Source: Aeromonas enteropelogenes
Lineage (GTDB): Bacteria; Pseudomonadota; Gammaproteobacteria; Enterobacterales; Aeromonadaceae
DNA: 64,000 bases
Direction of reading: 5' to 3'
NCBI RefSeq assembly: GCF_000819845.1
Contig: NZ_CDCG01000037.1
Location: forward strand, 387,625-451,624
A model generated the notes under the pieces. The model saw nothing but the letters and a program-made list of their open reading frames with translations, made no database searches and was not told the DNA's origin. The position numbers were made by a program, and so were the translations under genes. The stretch's first letter is position 1, and the number at the start of each line of letters is the position of its first letter. Shown in pieces: positions 27,626-37,493 of the stretch.

Positions 27626-28528
27626 ATGGAAAATACGTCGTCACTCAATGGTTTTGCCCATAGCCTCGAGCTGTGGGCGCACCAGAGCGAGCGGGTCGTG
27701 CCGTTACATAGCGTCGAGCGTAACCAGTTGCTGGAACAGTTGCTGGGGCAGCAGGATCTCGACGCTCTGCTGACAACCTTTGCCGCCCAGGCGGCAAAAA
27801 TTGTCAGGATCCACAGCCTCTACTTCGAGCACGAGCAGCCCCGCTCCCTGATCCAACATCCGCCCCTGGCGACCCTGACACCGCACAACCACTCCTTCGA
27901 GCTACGCGGCCAGCATGGCCAGCTGCTCGGCCAGCTGCACTACGAGCTGGATCTGCCCATGAGCAGCCACCAGCAACGACGGCTGCTGCAGTGCCATCAG
28001 TTGCTGAGCCTGCTGCTGCCGCTCTATCTGCGCCTTGAAAAGCTCGATCAGCTGGTGCGACTCGATCACCTGACCGGCCTTGGCAACCGCTCCTACTTCG
28101 ATGAGGCCATCGGCCGCGCCATCGAGCAGCATGGCCGCGAGCCCCACGGGTTGGTGCTGGTGCTGCTGGATCTGGATCGCTTCAAGCAGATCAACGACAC
28201 CTGGGGTCATCCGGTGGGGGATCTGGTGCTGAGCCGCTTCGCCCTGCTGCTCAAGGGGTGTATCCGCAGCACGGATCAGGCATTCCGGCTCGGGGGGGAC
28301 GAGTTTGCGCTGCTGCTGCAACCGGCCGAACCCGAGGCATGGCGTCCGGTCTGGCTGCGTCTGCAGCACATGCTGATGACCAGCAAGGAACTCTCAGCCT
28401 TCTCGGTTGGCTGCAGCCTGGGGGCCGCGACCTGGCAATCCGGGGTCGACGTGCAGAGCCTCTACGAGGCGGCCGACAACCACCTCTATGCCCGCAAGAA
28501 AGCGGGCAAGACAGACCCCGGCGAATAG
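27626..28528 (+). CDS. Diguanylate cyclase (GGDEF)
   Basis: Makes cyclic di-GMP from two GTP. Its 300 residues comprise an N-terminal region of about 130 residues, perhaps GAF-like, and a C-terminal GGDEF domain (about 135-295). The active-site motif GGDEF is intact (RLGGDEFALLL), the product-inhibition site RSTD lies five residues before it, and DHLTGLGNRSYFDEAI marks the domain start. No signal or membrane segment is seen, so it is probably cytosolic. It is divergent from the antiporter. Confidence 0.92.
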   Translation: MENTSSLNGFAHSLELWAHQSERVVPLHSVERNQLLEQLLGQQDLDALLTTFAAQAAKIVRIHSLYFEHEQPRSLIQHPPLATLTPHNHSFELRGQHGQLLGQLHYELDLPMSSHQQRRLLQCHQLLSLLLPLYLRLEKLDQLVRLDHLTGLGNRSYFDEAIGRAIEQHGREPHGLVLVLLDLDRFKQINDTWGHPVGDLVLSRFALLLKGCIRSTDQAFRLGGDEFALLLQPAEPEAWRPVWLRLQHMLMTSKELSAFSVGCSLGAATWQSGVDVQSLYEAADNHLYARKKAGKTDPGE

Positions 28529-28573
28529 ACAATCTGGCGGCCCCGCCATGGCAACAGGATGGGGGGCCGCGAT

Positions 28574-29935
28574 TCAATCCAGATCGCCTGATTCCGGCAT
28601 GACGGGGGCAAGCCGGGTCGCCTGCCACTCACATCTCAGCCCCTCCTCCTGCGCCAAAAAACCGTCACAGACAAAAAGCCCCACCACGGCCGCCACCTGA
28701 TCGCCATAGTAGAGGATGGGAATGCGCCCCCGCTGCCAGGAGGGCACGCCATACTCCTGCAGCAGTTTTTTCAGACGGCGACTGCCGGCGCGCCCTACCG
28801 GTTTGAGCATGGTGCCGGGCACCACCTGAAAGCGCACCGAGAGCGGTTCGTCACCCCGGGGCAACCGCAGCAATCCCTCCCCGCCGGTTTGCCGGCGCAG
28901 CAGGAGCGAGCCCAGTCCGTCAGGCAGTGAAATCACCTCTCCCGTGGTCAATGGCAGCACCTGCTGGCAAGGCTGCAGGTCGGGGGCGACCAGATAGAGG
29001 CGATCCTGGAAGCGGCGACAGCTCTGCTTGCCCCAGTTGAGCTGCGGGTTGGCATCCCCGCGGGCCAGTGCCACCTCCTGCCAGAGCCGGTTGAGCTGTT
29101 CGCGAGAGGGCATCTCACCCCCCTGACGACGGATCCAGTAGCGCAGCAGATTGTTGCGCCGCGCAGGCGAGAGGGGCTGCAGGGCGGCGATATGGAGCGC
29201 CTCCCCCTCGCCCGCCAGATGCCAGTCCTGTTCGGCCAGCTCCTCCAGCAGTGCTTCTTGCTCGGCGCAGATCGCCATGGTGCGGCTCGCGGTCTGGGCC
29301 ATGGCGGGCCAGCGCGCCTTGAGCCGGGGAATAAGCTCCTGGCGCAAAAAGTTGCGATCGTAGCTCACATCCCGGTTGCTCTCATCCTCCACCCAACCAC
29401 AAGGCAGGGTGGCGGCCACCTCGGCCAGCTCGCTGCGGCTGATATCGAGCAAGGGGCGCAGCAACTGACCCCCGGCAAAAGGCTGGCGTGGCAGGATCCC
29501 GGCCAAACCGCGCAGCCCGGCGCCCCGTTTCAAGGCCAGCAGCAGGGTCTCCAGCTGATCGTCCTGATGATGGGCGGTGAGCAGCCACTCCCCCTCCCCC
29601 ATATGCGCGGTCAGACACCGGTAGCGCGCCTCCCGGGCCTGGGCCTCCAGGCTCTCGCCATTGCCGCGCACCAGCTGCACCCGCTCCACCATGAGGGTTA
29701 CCGCCAATTGCTGACAGACGGTTTTGCAGTGGGCAACCCACTCATCGGCGTGGGAGCTCAGACCATGGTGAACGTGGAGGGCGCGCAGGCCAAGGCCGTG
29801 CTCGCGGGCGAACTGCGCCGCCAGCACCAGCAGCACGGTGGAATCGAGCCCGCCGCTGAACGCCACCAGCAAGCGGGTGGAACCTTCCGGCACAGGCAGG
29901 GTCTGACAAAAGCGAGAATAAAGATGAGAAATCAT
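28574..29935 (-). CDS. tilS: tRNA(Ile)-lysidine synthase TilS
   Basis: Essential enzyme that converts C34 of the CAU-anticodon tRNA(Ile) to lysidine, switching its identity from methionine to isoleucine. The 453 residues include the PP-loop LVAFSGGLDSTVLL (ATP pyrophosphatase) near the N-terminus, the TAHHQDDQLETLLLALKRGAGLRGLAG segment, and C-terminal TilS domains. The start MISHLYSRF at 29935 fits the family; upstream in-frame codons overlap the divergent peptidase leader. It converges with the GGDEF gene. Confidence 0.96.
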   Translation of the reverse strand: MISHLYSRFCQTLPVPEGSTRLLVAFSGGLDSTVLLVLAAQFAREHGLGLRALHVHHGLSSHADEWVAHCKTVCQQLAVTLMVERVQLVRGNGESLEAQAREARYRCLTAHMGEGEWLLTAHHQDDQLETLLLALKRGAGLRGLAGILPRQPFAGGQLLRPLLDISRSELAEVAATLPCGWVEDESNRDVSYDRNFLRQELIPRLKARWPAMAQTASRTMAICAEQEALLEELAEQDWHLAGEGEALHIAALQPLSPARRNNLLRYWIRRQGGEMPSREQLNRLWQEVALARGDANPQLNWGKQSCRRFQDRLYLVAPDLQPCQQVLPLTTGEVISLPDGLGSLLLRRQTGGEGLLRLPRGDEPLSVRFQVVPGTMLKPVGRAGSRRLKKLLQEYGVPSWQRGRIPILYYGDQVAAVVGLFVCDGFLAQEEGLRCEWQATRLAPVMPESGDLD

Positions 29936-30101
29936 AGGCTTCCCCGAAACGAACCGGCCGATCTTAACAGAGTCAGGCTTATCAAGCTGCAGCCCGACTG
30001 CTAGAGTGAGCCGCATCCCAGTACCCAAGATGGTACCGAAAGTGGTACCAAGATGCCCCCGTTGCAAGGGAAGCAAACAACCGGAATTGGAATCAAACAG
30101 C

Positions 30102-32135
30102 ATGAACAACAAGAAAAGCATACTGGCCGGCCTCATTGGACTGGCCCTGCTGGCCGGCTGCAGTCAGGCACCGCAAGGCGACCCCAAACACTCGGGACTG
30201 GCGCTGGCCAACATGGACACCACCGTCAGCCCGGGCGACGACTTCTTTCGCTACGTAAACGGCAAATGGCTCGCCAGCGCCAGGATCCCCGACGATCGCC
30301 CCGCCGATGGTGCCTTCTACATGCTGAGGGACAAATCCCTCGCAGACGTGCGGGTGCTGGTCGAGGGGCTGGCCAACCAGAGCGCCGCCGACGGCACGCC
30401 TACCCAGCAGATCCGCGATCTCTATGCCAGCTATCTGGATCAGGCGGGCCGTGATGCCAAGGGGCTGTCACCACTCGCTCCCGCCCTCGCCCAGATCGAT
30501 CAGATCCACGACCAACGGGATCTGGCCCGCGCCTTTGCCGAGGCGAGCAAGCTCGGGGGCGGCGCCCCGTTCGGGATCGGGATCGGCCCCGACGCCAAGG
30601 CGCCGGATCGCTACGCTGTCTACCTCTATCAAGGGGGGCTGGGACTGCCGGATCGGGATTATTACCTCAAGACGGATGCCGACAGTCAGGCCCTGCGCCA
30701 AAAATATGAGCGCCACATCGCCAGCATGCTGACCCGGCTCGGTGAGTCCGACCCGAGCGGCAAGGCCAGACGCATTCTCGCCCTCGAGACCCGGCTCGCA
30801 GCCATCCAGTGGGACAACGTCACCCTGCGGGATCGGGAGAAGAACTACAACAAGCGCCCGGCCAGCGAGCTGACCCGCCTCGCTCCCGCCATCGACTGGC
30901 AGGCCTATCTCGATGGTGCCGGCATCGCCGCCCAGCCCGATCTCATCATCGGCCAGCCGAGCTACCTGAGCGCGCTGGACAAGGTGATGGCCCAGACTTC
31001 CATCGCCGACTGGCAGGCCTACCTCAAGTGGCAGCTGCTGACCGACTACGCCCCTTACCTCGACGGCGAGACGGATCGTGCCAACTTCGCCTTCTACGGC
31101 ACCACCTTAAGCGGTACACCCAAGCAGCGCGCCAGCTGGGAGCGGGCACTGGGGGTGCTCAACGATCACCTGGGCGAGGCCGTCGGCCAGCTCTACGTGG
31201 CCCGCTACTTCCCGCCAGAGGCCAAGGCCCGGATGGAGCAGCTGGTGGAAAACCTGCGCACCGCCTACGGCCAGAGCATCGAAGAACTCGACTGGATGTC
31301 GCCAGAGACCAAGGCGCAGGCCCTCGAGAAGCTGGCCAAGTTCAGACCCAAGATTGGCTATCCGGACAAGTGGAAGGACTACAGCGGTATCGTCATCAAG
31401 CCGGACGATCTGGTGGGCAACCTGCAGCGGGCCCAGGCGTTTGAATACGCCGACGATCTCGCCCGCCTCGGCAAGCCGGTCGATCGGGACGAATGGCACA
31501 TGTCGCCCCAGACGGTGAACGCCTACTACAACTCGAGCAACAACGAGATCGTCTTCCCGGCGGCCATACTGCAACCCCCCTTCTTCGACATGACGGCGGA
31601 CGATGCGGTCAACTATGGCGCCATCGGCGGAGTGATCGGCCACGAGATGGGCCACGGTTTCGATGATCAGGGGGCCAAATCCGACGGCGACGGCATGATG
31701 CGCGACTGGTGGACACCGCAGGATCTCAAGGAGTTCCGCTTTCGCACCAGCCGGCTGGTGGCCCAGTACAACCGCTTCGAGCCCATCAAGGGGCAGTTCG
31801 TCAACGGCCAGTTCACCCTGGGCGAGAACATCGGCGATCTCGGCGGCCTCACCATCGCCCACAAAGCCTACGAGCTGTCGCTCGATGGCAAGGAGGCACC
31901 GGTACTGGACGGCTTCACCGGCGAGCAACGCTTCTTCCTCGGCTGGGCCCAGGTGTGGAAGGGGATGTACCGCCCCGAGCTGATGCAGATGCTGCTGCGC
32001 TCCGATCCCCACTCCCCGCCCGAATACAGGGTCAATGGCGTGGTACCGAACATTCCCGCCTTCTACGAGGCCTTCAACATCCAGCCGGGTGACAAGCTCT
32101 ATCTGCCGCCCGAGAAGCGGGTGAAGATCTGGTAA
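30102..32135 (+). CDS. M13 family zinc metallopeptidase, lipoprotein (PepO/neprilysin-like)
   Basis: A 677-residue peptidase with a lipoprotein signal (lipobox LALLAGC, cysteine about residue 18). The motif MDTTVSPGDDFFRYVNGKWL starts the M13 N-terminal domain. The catalytic site is GHEMGHGFDDQG (HExxH near residue 514) with the third zinc ligand in ENIGDLGG, and the protein ends VKIW, typical of the family. It should cleave peptides in the periplasm or at the outer membrane. A hairpin and a ribosome site link it to pliI 45 bases downstream; they may be co-transcribed. Confidence 0.94.
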   Translation: MNNKKSILAGLIGLALLAGCSQAPQGDPKHSGLALANMDTTVSPGDDFFRYVNGKWLASARIPDDRPADGAFYMLRDKSLADVRVLVEGLANQSAADGTPTQQIRDLYASYLDQAGRDAKGLSPLAPALAQIDQIHDQRDLARAFAEASKLGGGAPFGIGIGPDAKAPDRYAVYLYQGGLGLPDRDYYLKTDADSQALRQKYERHIASMLTRLGESDPSGKARRILALETRLAAIQWDNVTLRDREKNYNKRPASELTRLAPAIDWQAYLDGAGIAAQPDLIIGQPSYLSALDKVMAQTSIADWQAYLKWQLLTDYAPYLDGETDRANFAFYGTTLSGTPKQRASWERALGVLNDHLGEAVGQLYVARYFPPEAKARMEQLVENLRTAYGQSIEELDWMSPETKAQALEKLAKFRPKIGYPDKWKDYSGIVIKPDDLVGNLQRAQAFEYADDLARLGKPVDRDEWHMSPQTVNAYYNSSNNEIVFPAAILQPPFFDMTADDAVNYGAIGGVIGHEMGHGFDDQGAKSDGDGMMRDWWTPQDLKEFRFRTSRLVAQYNRFEPIKGQFVNGQFTLGENIGDLGGLTIAHKAYELSLDGKEAPVLDGFTGEQRFFLGWAQVWKGMYRPELMQMLLRSDPHSPPEYRVNGVVPNIPAFYEAFNIQPGDKLYLPPEKRVKIW

Positions 32136-32144
32136 ACACCACCA

Positions 32145-32168
32145 ACGGGGGCGCCCAGGCGTCCCCGT
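32145..32168 (+). other. Intercistronic hairpin before pliI
   Basis: ACGGGGGCGCC and GGCGTCCCCGT form an 11-base stem with one G:U pair and a very short loop. It lies just before the pliI ribosome site (AAGGAG) and has no T run, so it is more likely an mRNA-processing or partial attenuation element than a full terminator. Confidence 0.5.
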
Positions 32169-32180
32169 AAGGAGTCAACG

Positions 32181-32633
32181 ATGAAAAACAGGATGATGGC
32201 GCTGGGGCTGCTCGCCCTGCCTCTTTTCGCCCTGCCCATGGTCGCACAAGGGGCGGAAGGGGACTCCCGCCAGCTGACCCTTCCCTCCGGCCAGATCCTC
32301 GTGGTGAACGAGGGTCGCGGCGAGCCCGCCTCCATCGGCAGCTATGACGTGCGCCTCTACACCGGGGCCAATCCCCAGTTTCCCCTCGACCAGTTTGTCG
32401 AGGGCAAGGTATTGCCCCGGGAGGGCAGCATCAAGGAGTTGAAACTGCTGGATCTCAACGGTGACAAGCAGCCCGAGCTGGTGGTCATCATGGAGAGTGC
32501 CGGCAGCGGCAGCTACCTGAGCGGCGATGCCTTCACCATAGGCCCCCAGGGGGAACTCGAACTGTTTCACCAGATAAGAGATCTGCCCCCGGGCGAGGAC
32601 ATCATCAAGGCGCTCAAGAGCCCGCAAGACTGA
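32181..32633 (+). CDS. pliI: Periplasmic inhibitor of I-type lysozyme (PliI)
   Basis: A 150-residue exported protein with a signal peptide ending near AQGAE (about residue 25). The mature part has SYDVRLYTGANPQFPLDQF, LDLNGDKQPELVVIMESAGSGSY, and the SGSY loop (109-112), which matches what I recall of PliI from A. hydrophila, where this loop enters the lysozyme active site. It would protect murein from invertebrate-type lysozymes of animal hosts. The neighbouring peptidase shares its strand. Confidence 0.8.
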   Translation: MKNRMMALGLLALPLFALPMVAQGAEGDSRQLTLPSGQILVVNEGRGEPASIGSYDVRLYTGANPQFPLDQFVEGKVLPREGSIKELKLLDLNGDKQPELVVIMESAGSGSYLSGDAFTIGPQGELELFHQIRDLPPGEDIIKALKSPQD

Positions 32634-32657
32634 CCACAGCCCAAACCAGCACGCAAT

Positions 32658-32684
32658 AAAAAGCCCTGATCATCAGGGCTTTTT
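32658..32684. terminator. Bidirectional terminator between pliI and pdxY
   Basis: AAAAAGCCCTGAT/ATCAGGGCTTTTT palindrome between convergent genes. Confidence 0.92.
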
Positions 32685-32699
32685 GCTATCTGGCGCCAA

Positions 32700-33578
32700 T
32701 CAGGCGGCACAGGTCAGGGCAAGCCGGGTCGCCCGGATGCGCACATGGGGCTGCGCCATCTCGTGCTGGGCCGCCACCAGTTGCAGCTCATAGGCATTGA
32801 CCAGCCAGGTCTGGGCCAGCACCGCATCCACGCTGGCGTTGGTCCGCTCGAACGCCACCACCGGCTCGTATCCGGCCAGCAGATTGGCCAGCATGGTGGC
32901 ACTTAGCAGATCTCCCACCCCGATGGGCTGGCGAGCAAACGGATAGAGGGGGCGCGAGATATGAAAGGCCCCCTCGTCGCACACCAGCAGCATCTCGAAG
33001 CGATCGTGGCCGAATCCGGCCCGCCCCAGATGCTTGACCAGCACCAGCCTGGCCCCCCGCGCCCGCAGCTGCTGGCAGGCCGCCACCGCCTCGGGCACGT
33101 TGTGGATCTCGCGGCCGGTGAGCCGCTCCAGCTCCAGCAGGTTGGGGGCCAGCATGTCGGCGCAGGCCAGCGCCCGCTCCTTGAAGAACTCGGCGACGCC
33201 GGGGGCGACGATACACCCCTTGTCGGGGTGGCCCATCACGGGATCGCAAAAATAGAGGGCACGCGGATTACACGCCTTGAGCCTGGCCACCGCCGCCAGT
33301 ATCTCCTCCCCCTGAGCGGCAGAGCCGAGATACCCGCTGAGCAGCGCATCGCACTGCCCCAGCACGCCGATGTCGGTGAGGCCCGCCATCAGCTGGCCGA
33401 TGTGGCCCGCCGGCATCACCATCCCCTGCCACCCCTGGCTGTACTGGGTGTGATTGGAGAACTGCACCGTGTTGACGGGCCACACTTCCACCCCCAGACG
33501 ACGCATGGGGAAAACGGCGGCGCTGTTGCCGGCACAGCCAAAGACCACGTGGGATTGAATGGAGATCACTCGCTTCAT
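32700..33578 (-). CDS. pdxY: Pyridoxal kinase PdxY
   Basis: Phosphorylates pyridoxal in the vitamin B6 salvage pathway. The 292-residue protein begins [46 protein letters not shown], characteristic of PdxY (E. coli 287). The ribokinase-fold anion hole and catalytic region is [12 protein letters not shown], with an aspartate in the GxGD motif. Its product PLP is the cofactor of the adjacent lysine decarboxylase, a suggestive but unproven link. A terminator separates it from cadA. Confidence 0.95.
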   Translation of the reverse strand: MKRVISIQSHVVFGCAGNSAAVFPMRRLGVEVWPVNTVQFSNHTQYSQGWQGMVMPAGHIGQLMAGLTDIGVLGQCDALLSGYLGSAAQGEEILAAVARLKACNPRALYFCDPVMGHPDKGCIVAPGVAEFFKERALACADMLAPNLLELERLTGREIHNVPEAVAACQQLRARGARLVLVKHLGRAGFGHDRFEMLLVCDEGAFHISRPLYPFARQPIGVGDLLSATMLANLLAGYEPVVAFERTNASVDAVLAQTWLVNAYELQLVAAQHEMAQPHVRIRATRLALTCAA

Positions 33579-33606
33579 GATTGGCGACTCACACAAGAAA
33601 ACCGAA

Positions 33607-33632
33607 GGAAAAAACGGGCCTTGCGGCCCGTT
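33607..33632 (-). terminator. Terminator after cadA
   Basis: On the minus strand ACGGGCC GCAA GGCCCGT is followed by TTTTTTCC, directly after the cadA stop. Confidence 0.88.
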
Positions 33633-33636
33633 GTGA

Positions 33637-35778
33637 TTAGTCTGCCTGGCGCAGCACCTTGACGGTGTAGCTGCCATCGGCCTGGCGATAGAGGCCGTGG
33701 ATGTCGGTCTCGAAACCCGGATAGTGGGCGCCGATCTCGCACAGCATCTCGAGGAACTCGAGCACCGGCAGGGAGTCGGTGGTCACCATCTCGCCCGGAA
33801 GAACCAGGGGCACTCCCGGCGGGTAGGGCAGGATCATGTTGGCGCTGATGCGATCCACCATGTCACGCAGGGGCACTTCCTCCACGTTGCCGGCCAGCTC
33901 CTGCTGCCAGGCGGCGTGCGGGGTCATCTTCATCTCCGGCAGCACGTCGAACGCCTTGAACATCAGCTCCGGCAGACGGTATTTGCGGGTCAGATCGTGG
34001 ATGCGCTGGGCCAGATCCTGGATGCGCATACCTTCATAGAAGGCCGGATCTTCGCGATAGAGGCTCGGCAGAATGCTCTTGATGGTGAGATTCAGATCAT
34101 AGCCGCGCTTGAACTCGGTCAGGGCGCGCAGCAACTGCATCGCCTTGGACTTGTCGATACCGATGGAGAAGAGGAACAGCATGTTGTAGGGGCCGGTCTT
34201 CTCGACCACGATGCCGCGCTCGTCCAGGAACTTGGAGACCAGGGAGGCCGGGATACCGCTCTCCAGCAGCTGGCCATCGCGGCCCATGCCCGGAGTGAGA
34301 AGGGTCACCTTGATGGGATCCAGGTACATGTGCTCGTCGTCGATATCCTTGAAGCCGTGCCAGTCATCCTTGGGATCCAGCTTCCAGCACTCGACTGTGT
34401 CGATGTTGTCCGGCTGCCACACGTCGAAGAACCAGCCTTCACTCTCGGTACGCAGGCGCTTGATCTCTTTACGGAAAGAGATGGCGCGATCGATGGAGTC
34501 CTTGATCAGCCGCTTGCCGGTGTTGCCACGCATCATGGCCGCAGAGATCTCGGTGGACGCGACGATGCCGTACTGCGGCGAGGTGGAAGTGTGCATCATG
34601 AAGGCTTCGTTGAAGGTCTCTTCCTCCACGTCGCCCTTGATGTGGATCATCGAGGCCTGGGAGAAGGCCGCCAGCAGCTTGTGGGTGGACTGGGTCTCGT
34701 AGAACACCTTGCCCGGGATGGCGTCACCGCTCATGCCGCACTTGCCCTCATAAATCGGGCTGAAGTTGGTGTAGGGCACCCAGGCGCTGTCGAAGTGGAT
34801 GAAGGGGGTATCCAGCGCCTCCTTGATGAAGCCGGTGTTGTAGAGCAGGCCGTCATAGGTGGAGTTGGTCACCACGGCGTAACGCGGGGCCTGGGCACCC
34901 GGGGTCGCGGCCACCTTGGCGGCAATGGTCTCGCGGCGGAACTCGCTCTGCGGGATGCCACCCAGGATGCCGTAGGCGTTGCGGGTCGGACGGAAATAGA
35001 TCGGGGTCACGTCGTTCATCATCATCAGGTGAGTGAGCGACTTGTGGCAGTTGCGATCCACCAGCACAGTGCTGCCCGCCGGCGCGGAGTACATGCCGAC
35101 AATCTTGTTGGCGGTGGAGGTGCCGTTGGTGACTATGTAGGAACGATCGGCGTTGAAGGTACGCGCAATGTACTCTTCGGCATCCTTATGGGGGCCGGAG
35201 TGATCCAGCAGGGAGCCGAGCTCCGGCATGGAGATGGAGACGTCCGCCTTGAAGGCGTTGGGGCCGTAGAAGTCATAGAAGAGGCTGCCGGCCGGGCTCA
35301 TCTGGAAGGCGGTACCACCCATGTGACCCGGAGTACAGAAGGTGTACTTGCCCTCTTCCACATACTTGAACAGCGCCTTGGTGAACGGCGGCAGGATGGC
35401 ATCCTGATAGTCCTGGGTGGCCTGGTTCATCTTGAGGGCGATGTCGTCGGCCATGCCGAGACGGTACTCGAAGAAGTGCACGTTCAGGCGCAGATCGGTC
35501 AGATGGATATCCAGAGTGGACTGATCGTTGGCGAAGGCGAAGATCGGCAGCTTCTCGTTGCGATCGTGGATCTCCTTGCACAGACCCAGGGAATACTTGT
35601 CCCAGTCGAAGATGGCGCCGCAGACGCGGGGGTTCTTCTCGATAAGCTTGAGCAGATCGGCCACATCGACCGGATAGACGACCTCGAAACCCTTGCGCTC
35701 GAGGGAGGCTTGCAGCTGGCGGATGGGTTCTTCTTTAAAGAAAACGCCCAGGTGGTTGAGGATGGCAATGATATTCAT
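33637..35778 (-). CDS. cadA: Inducible lysine decarboxylase CadA
   Basis: PLP enzyme converting lysine to cadaverine and CO2, consuming a proton; with CadB it forms an acid-resistance system. The 713 residues nearly match E. coli CadA (715). The N-terminal wing domain begins [19 protein letters not shown]. The PLP-binding motif [14 protein letters not shown] contains the Schiff-base lysine, and [10 protein letters not shown] lies nearby. The start at 35778 removes five unsupported residues. It is downstream of cadB on the same strand, with a 78-base gap holding a large hairpin. Expression should depend on CadC, low pH and lysine. Confidence 0.96.
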   Translation of the reverse strand: MNIIAILNHLGVFFKEEPIRQLQASLERKGFEVVYPVDVADLLKLIEKNPRVCGAIFDWDKYSLGLCKEIHDRNEKLPIFAFANDQSTLDIHLTDLRLNVHFFEYRLGMADDIALKMNQATQDYQDAILPPFTKALFKYVEEGKYTFCTPGHMGGTAFQMSPAGSLFYDFYGPNAFKADVSISMPELGSLLDHSGPHKDAEEYIARTFNADRSYIVTNGTSTANKIVGMYSAPAGSTVLVDRNCHKSLTHLMMMNDVTPIYFRPTRNAYGILGGIPQSEFRRETIAAKVAATPGAQAPRYAVVTNSTYDGLLYNTGFIKEALDTPFIHFDSAWVPYTNFSPIYEGKCGMSGDAIPGKVFYETQSTHKLLAAFSQASMIHIKGDVEEETFNEAFMMHTSTSPQYGIVASTEISAAMMRGNTGKRLIKDSIDRAISFRKEIKRLRTESEGWFFDVWQPDNIDTVECWKLDPKDDWHGFKDIDDEHMYLDPIKVTLLTPGMGRDGQLLESGIPASLVSKFLDERGIVVEKTGPYNMLFLFSIGIDKSKAMQLLRALTEFKRGYDLNLTIKSILPSLYREDPAFYEGMRIQDLAQRIHDLTRKYRLPELMFKAFDVLPEMKMTPHAAWQQELAGNVEEVPLRDMVDRISANMILPYPPGVPLVLPGEMVTTDSLPVLEFLEMLCEIGAHYPGFETDIHGLYRQADGSYTVKVLRQAD

Positions 35779-35801
35779 CGTAATGCTCCACACGTAAGGG
35801 G

Positions 35802-35835
35802 GCGCTCTCCATCAGGGATGGTGAGTGAAGAGCGC
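35802..35835 (-). other. Intercistronic hairpin between cadB and cadA
   Basis: Arms GCGCTCT (35802-35808) and AGAGCGC (35829-35835) enclose a nested CCATC/GATGG stem. There is no T run, so it may set the cadB:cadA mRNA ratio by processing or stability rather than end transcription. Confidence 0.55.
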
Positions 35836-35856
35836 ACGGAAGATGAAAAGGGAGAA

Positions 35857-37191
35857 TTAGTGGCTGGTCTGCTCTTTGAGCAGGGCGTCATGCTGACGCA
35901 GCCCCTGTTTTTTGGCGTAGAACATCAGGATGATGAGCGACACCACGAAGGTAGCGGTGAGGTTTGACCCCTTGGCACCCATCAGGGCCACCAGACAGAA
36001 GACACAGGCGACGCCGGAGAAGATCATGGCGCCAACGCTGCGGGAGGTCATACCCTCGAAACGGATCAGGTTAATGCTGGAGTAGAAATAGGGCAGCATG
36101 GTCAGCAGCACAGCATCCGTGGTCAGCACGTTGAACAGGTCGGCCGCGTGGGCGGACTGGGAGGTGAAGGCGGTCAGGCCGATCATCAGGGCAGTCATCT
36201 TGAGGGAAGCCAGGATCAGCCCCTTCTTGGCCACGCCGTTCTTGTCCACTTCGCCATAGACTTTCGGGAAGTTGCCGTCGTGGGCGGCACGCTTGCCCGC
36301 CTCGCCCACCAGCATCATCCAGGAGCCCAGAGAGGTGAAGCAGGCCAGGGCGGTGAAGGCGGAGACAAACGGGGCTGACCAGCTGCCGAAGATGGCGGAA
36401 GAGGCCATGGCAAACGGAGCGCCGGAGGCGGCCACTTCATCGGCCGGGAACATGCCGCCGATCACCTGGGTGGAGAGGATGTAGATGACACCCGCGATGC
36501 CGGTACCCAGCATGGTGGCAAGCGGTACGGTGCGCTTGGGATTCTTCACCATGCCGGAGGAGACGGCAGCGGACTCCACACCCACGAAGGACCAGAGGCA
36601 GATCAGCACGGCGCTGATGACCGCATGGATATCGCTGCTCCCTGTGGTGTTCCAGTTCTGGCTGTAGAGGGCGCTGTCAAAGTGGCTCCAGCCGATCAGG
36701 GCGGTGCCCACGACAGGCAGCAGGATCAGCACCAGACCCAGGGTACAGAGCCGGCTCACCCAGCTACCGCCAAGCAGGTTGACGAAGGTGAAGATCCACA
36801 CCGCAGCGATGGTGGCCACGGCGGCCGGGATCGGGCTGTTCAGGATGGGGAAGAAGACGGAGAGGTAAGAGACGCCGGTGATGGCGATGGCCAGGTTGCC
36901 AATCCAGTTGGCGTGGTAATAGAGCACGCCGGTCTGGAAACCGAACACCGGGGAGATCTCGCCGGCGTAGGCGATAGGGCCCCCTTCCTGCGGGTTCTTG
37001 GTGGCGAGGCGGGCAAACACAAAGGCCAGGCCCATGGCACCAACCAGACAGATGGCCCAACTGAAAATCGAGATGGAGCCAATAGTGGCCAGGGCAGAGG
37101 GCAGCAGGGCGATGCCGCTCCCCATCATGTTACCGGCCACCACGCCTGTACAGGCGATAAGGCCGATCTTCTTGCTCGTATCTAGGGACAT
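35857..37191 (-). CDS. cadB: Cadaverine/lysine antiporter CadB
   Basis: Inner-membrane APC-family exchanger bringing in lysine and exporting cadaverine. The 444 residues equal the E. coli length. The start MSLDTSKKIGLIACTGVVAGNMMGSGIALLPS carries the APC glycine-rich first helix, and about 12 membrane segments follow. An in-frame frame upstream to 37374 is AT-rich and lacks family character. It is first in the cadBA operon. The 766-base region before it holds an unusual repeat array. Confidence 0.96.
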   Translation of the reverse strand: MSLDTSKKIGLIACTGVVAGNMMGSGIALLPSALATIGSISIFSWAICLVGAMGLAFVFARLATKNPQEGGPIAYAGEISPVFGFQTGVLYYHANWIGNLAIAITGVSYLSVFFPILNSPIPAAVATIAAVWIFTFVNLLGGSWVSRLCTLGLVLILLPVVGTALIGWSHFDSALYSQNWNTTGSSDIHAVISAVLICLWSFVGVESAAVSSGMVKNPKRTVPLATMLGTGIAGVIYILSTQVIGGMFPADEVAASGAPFAMASSAIFGSWSAPFVSAFTALACFTSLGSWMMLVGEAGKRAAHDGNFPKVYGEVDKNGVAKKGLILASLKMTALMIGLTAFTSQSAHAADLFNVLTTDAVLLTMLPYFYSSINLIRFEGMTSRSVGAMIFSGVACVFCLVALMGAKGSNLTATFVVSLIILMFYAKKQGLRQHDALLKEQTSH

Positions 37192-37388
37192 AAGATCTCC
37201 GGTGCTATAAAAAGTCGGGTCGTCACAGACATATCTGACGGCGTCACCCGCCAGGGAATGGCCACAGACTAGGCTCCCGGTCACCGGAAAACATAAAGTC
37301 CCGCTAAGGGATAAAAATATGAGTGAAGTTTTTTTCGCCTTCTTCCCCATGGATATAAAGTTGTTTAAAAACATAAGTTTGGTTCACC

Positions 37389-37493
37389 TATCAAGCCCCG
37401 TCTTGATAAAACCTTGATACCGGCATCGCCTCTTGATGGGCCTTGATAATCCCCTTATCAAGCCGCCTTGATATTTTTCTCATCCCCTTGATA
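37389..37493. repeat. Array of eight CTTGATA/TATCAAG heptamers upstream of cadBA
   Basis: Copies on the + strand: TATCAAG at 37389 and 37456; CTTGATA at 37402, 37413, 37442, 37467 and 37487; CTTGATG at 37432. The forward copies start 0, 11, 30, 40, 65 and 85 bases from the first, close to whole helical turns. The copies at 37442 and 37456 form a perfect 8-base inverted repeat (CTTGATAA, 5-base spacer, TTATCAAG). The array is 200-300 bases before the cadB start. It looks like a regulator-binding array, plausibly for CadC; this is inference. Confidence 0.7.

Noticed and set aside
33697-35967. A 756-codon open frame antisense to cadA and cadB
   Set aside because: It mirrors strongly coding, GC-rich minus-strand genes; its translation is a featureless mix rich in H, G, V and L with no domains. 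Similar shadows occur opposite nrdD, ldtD, smc and tktA.
37389-37493. The heptamer array as a CRISPR
   Set aside because: Units are only seven bases, occur in both orientations, and spacers of 2-18 bases are far too short.
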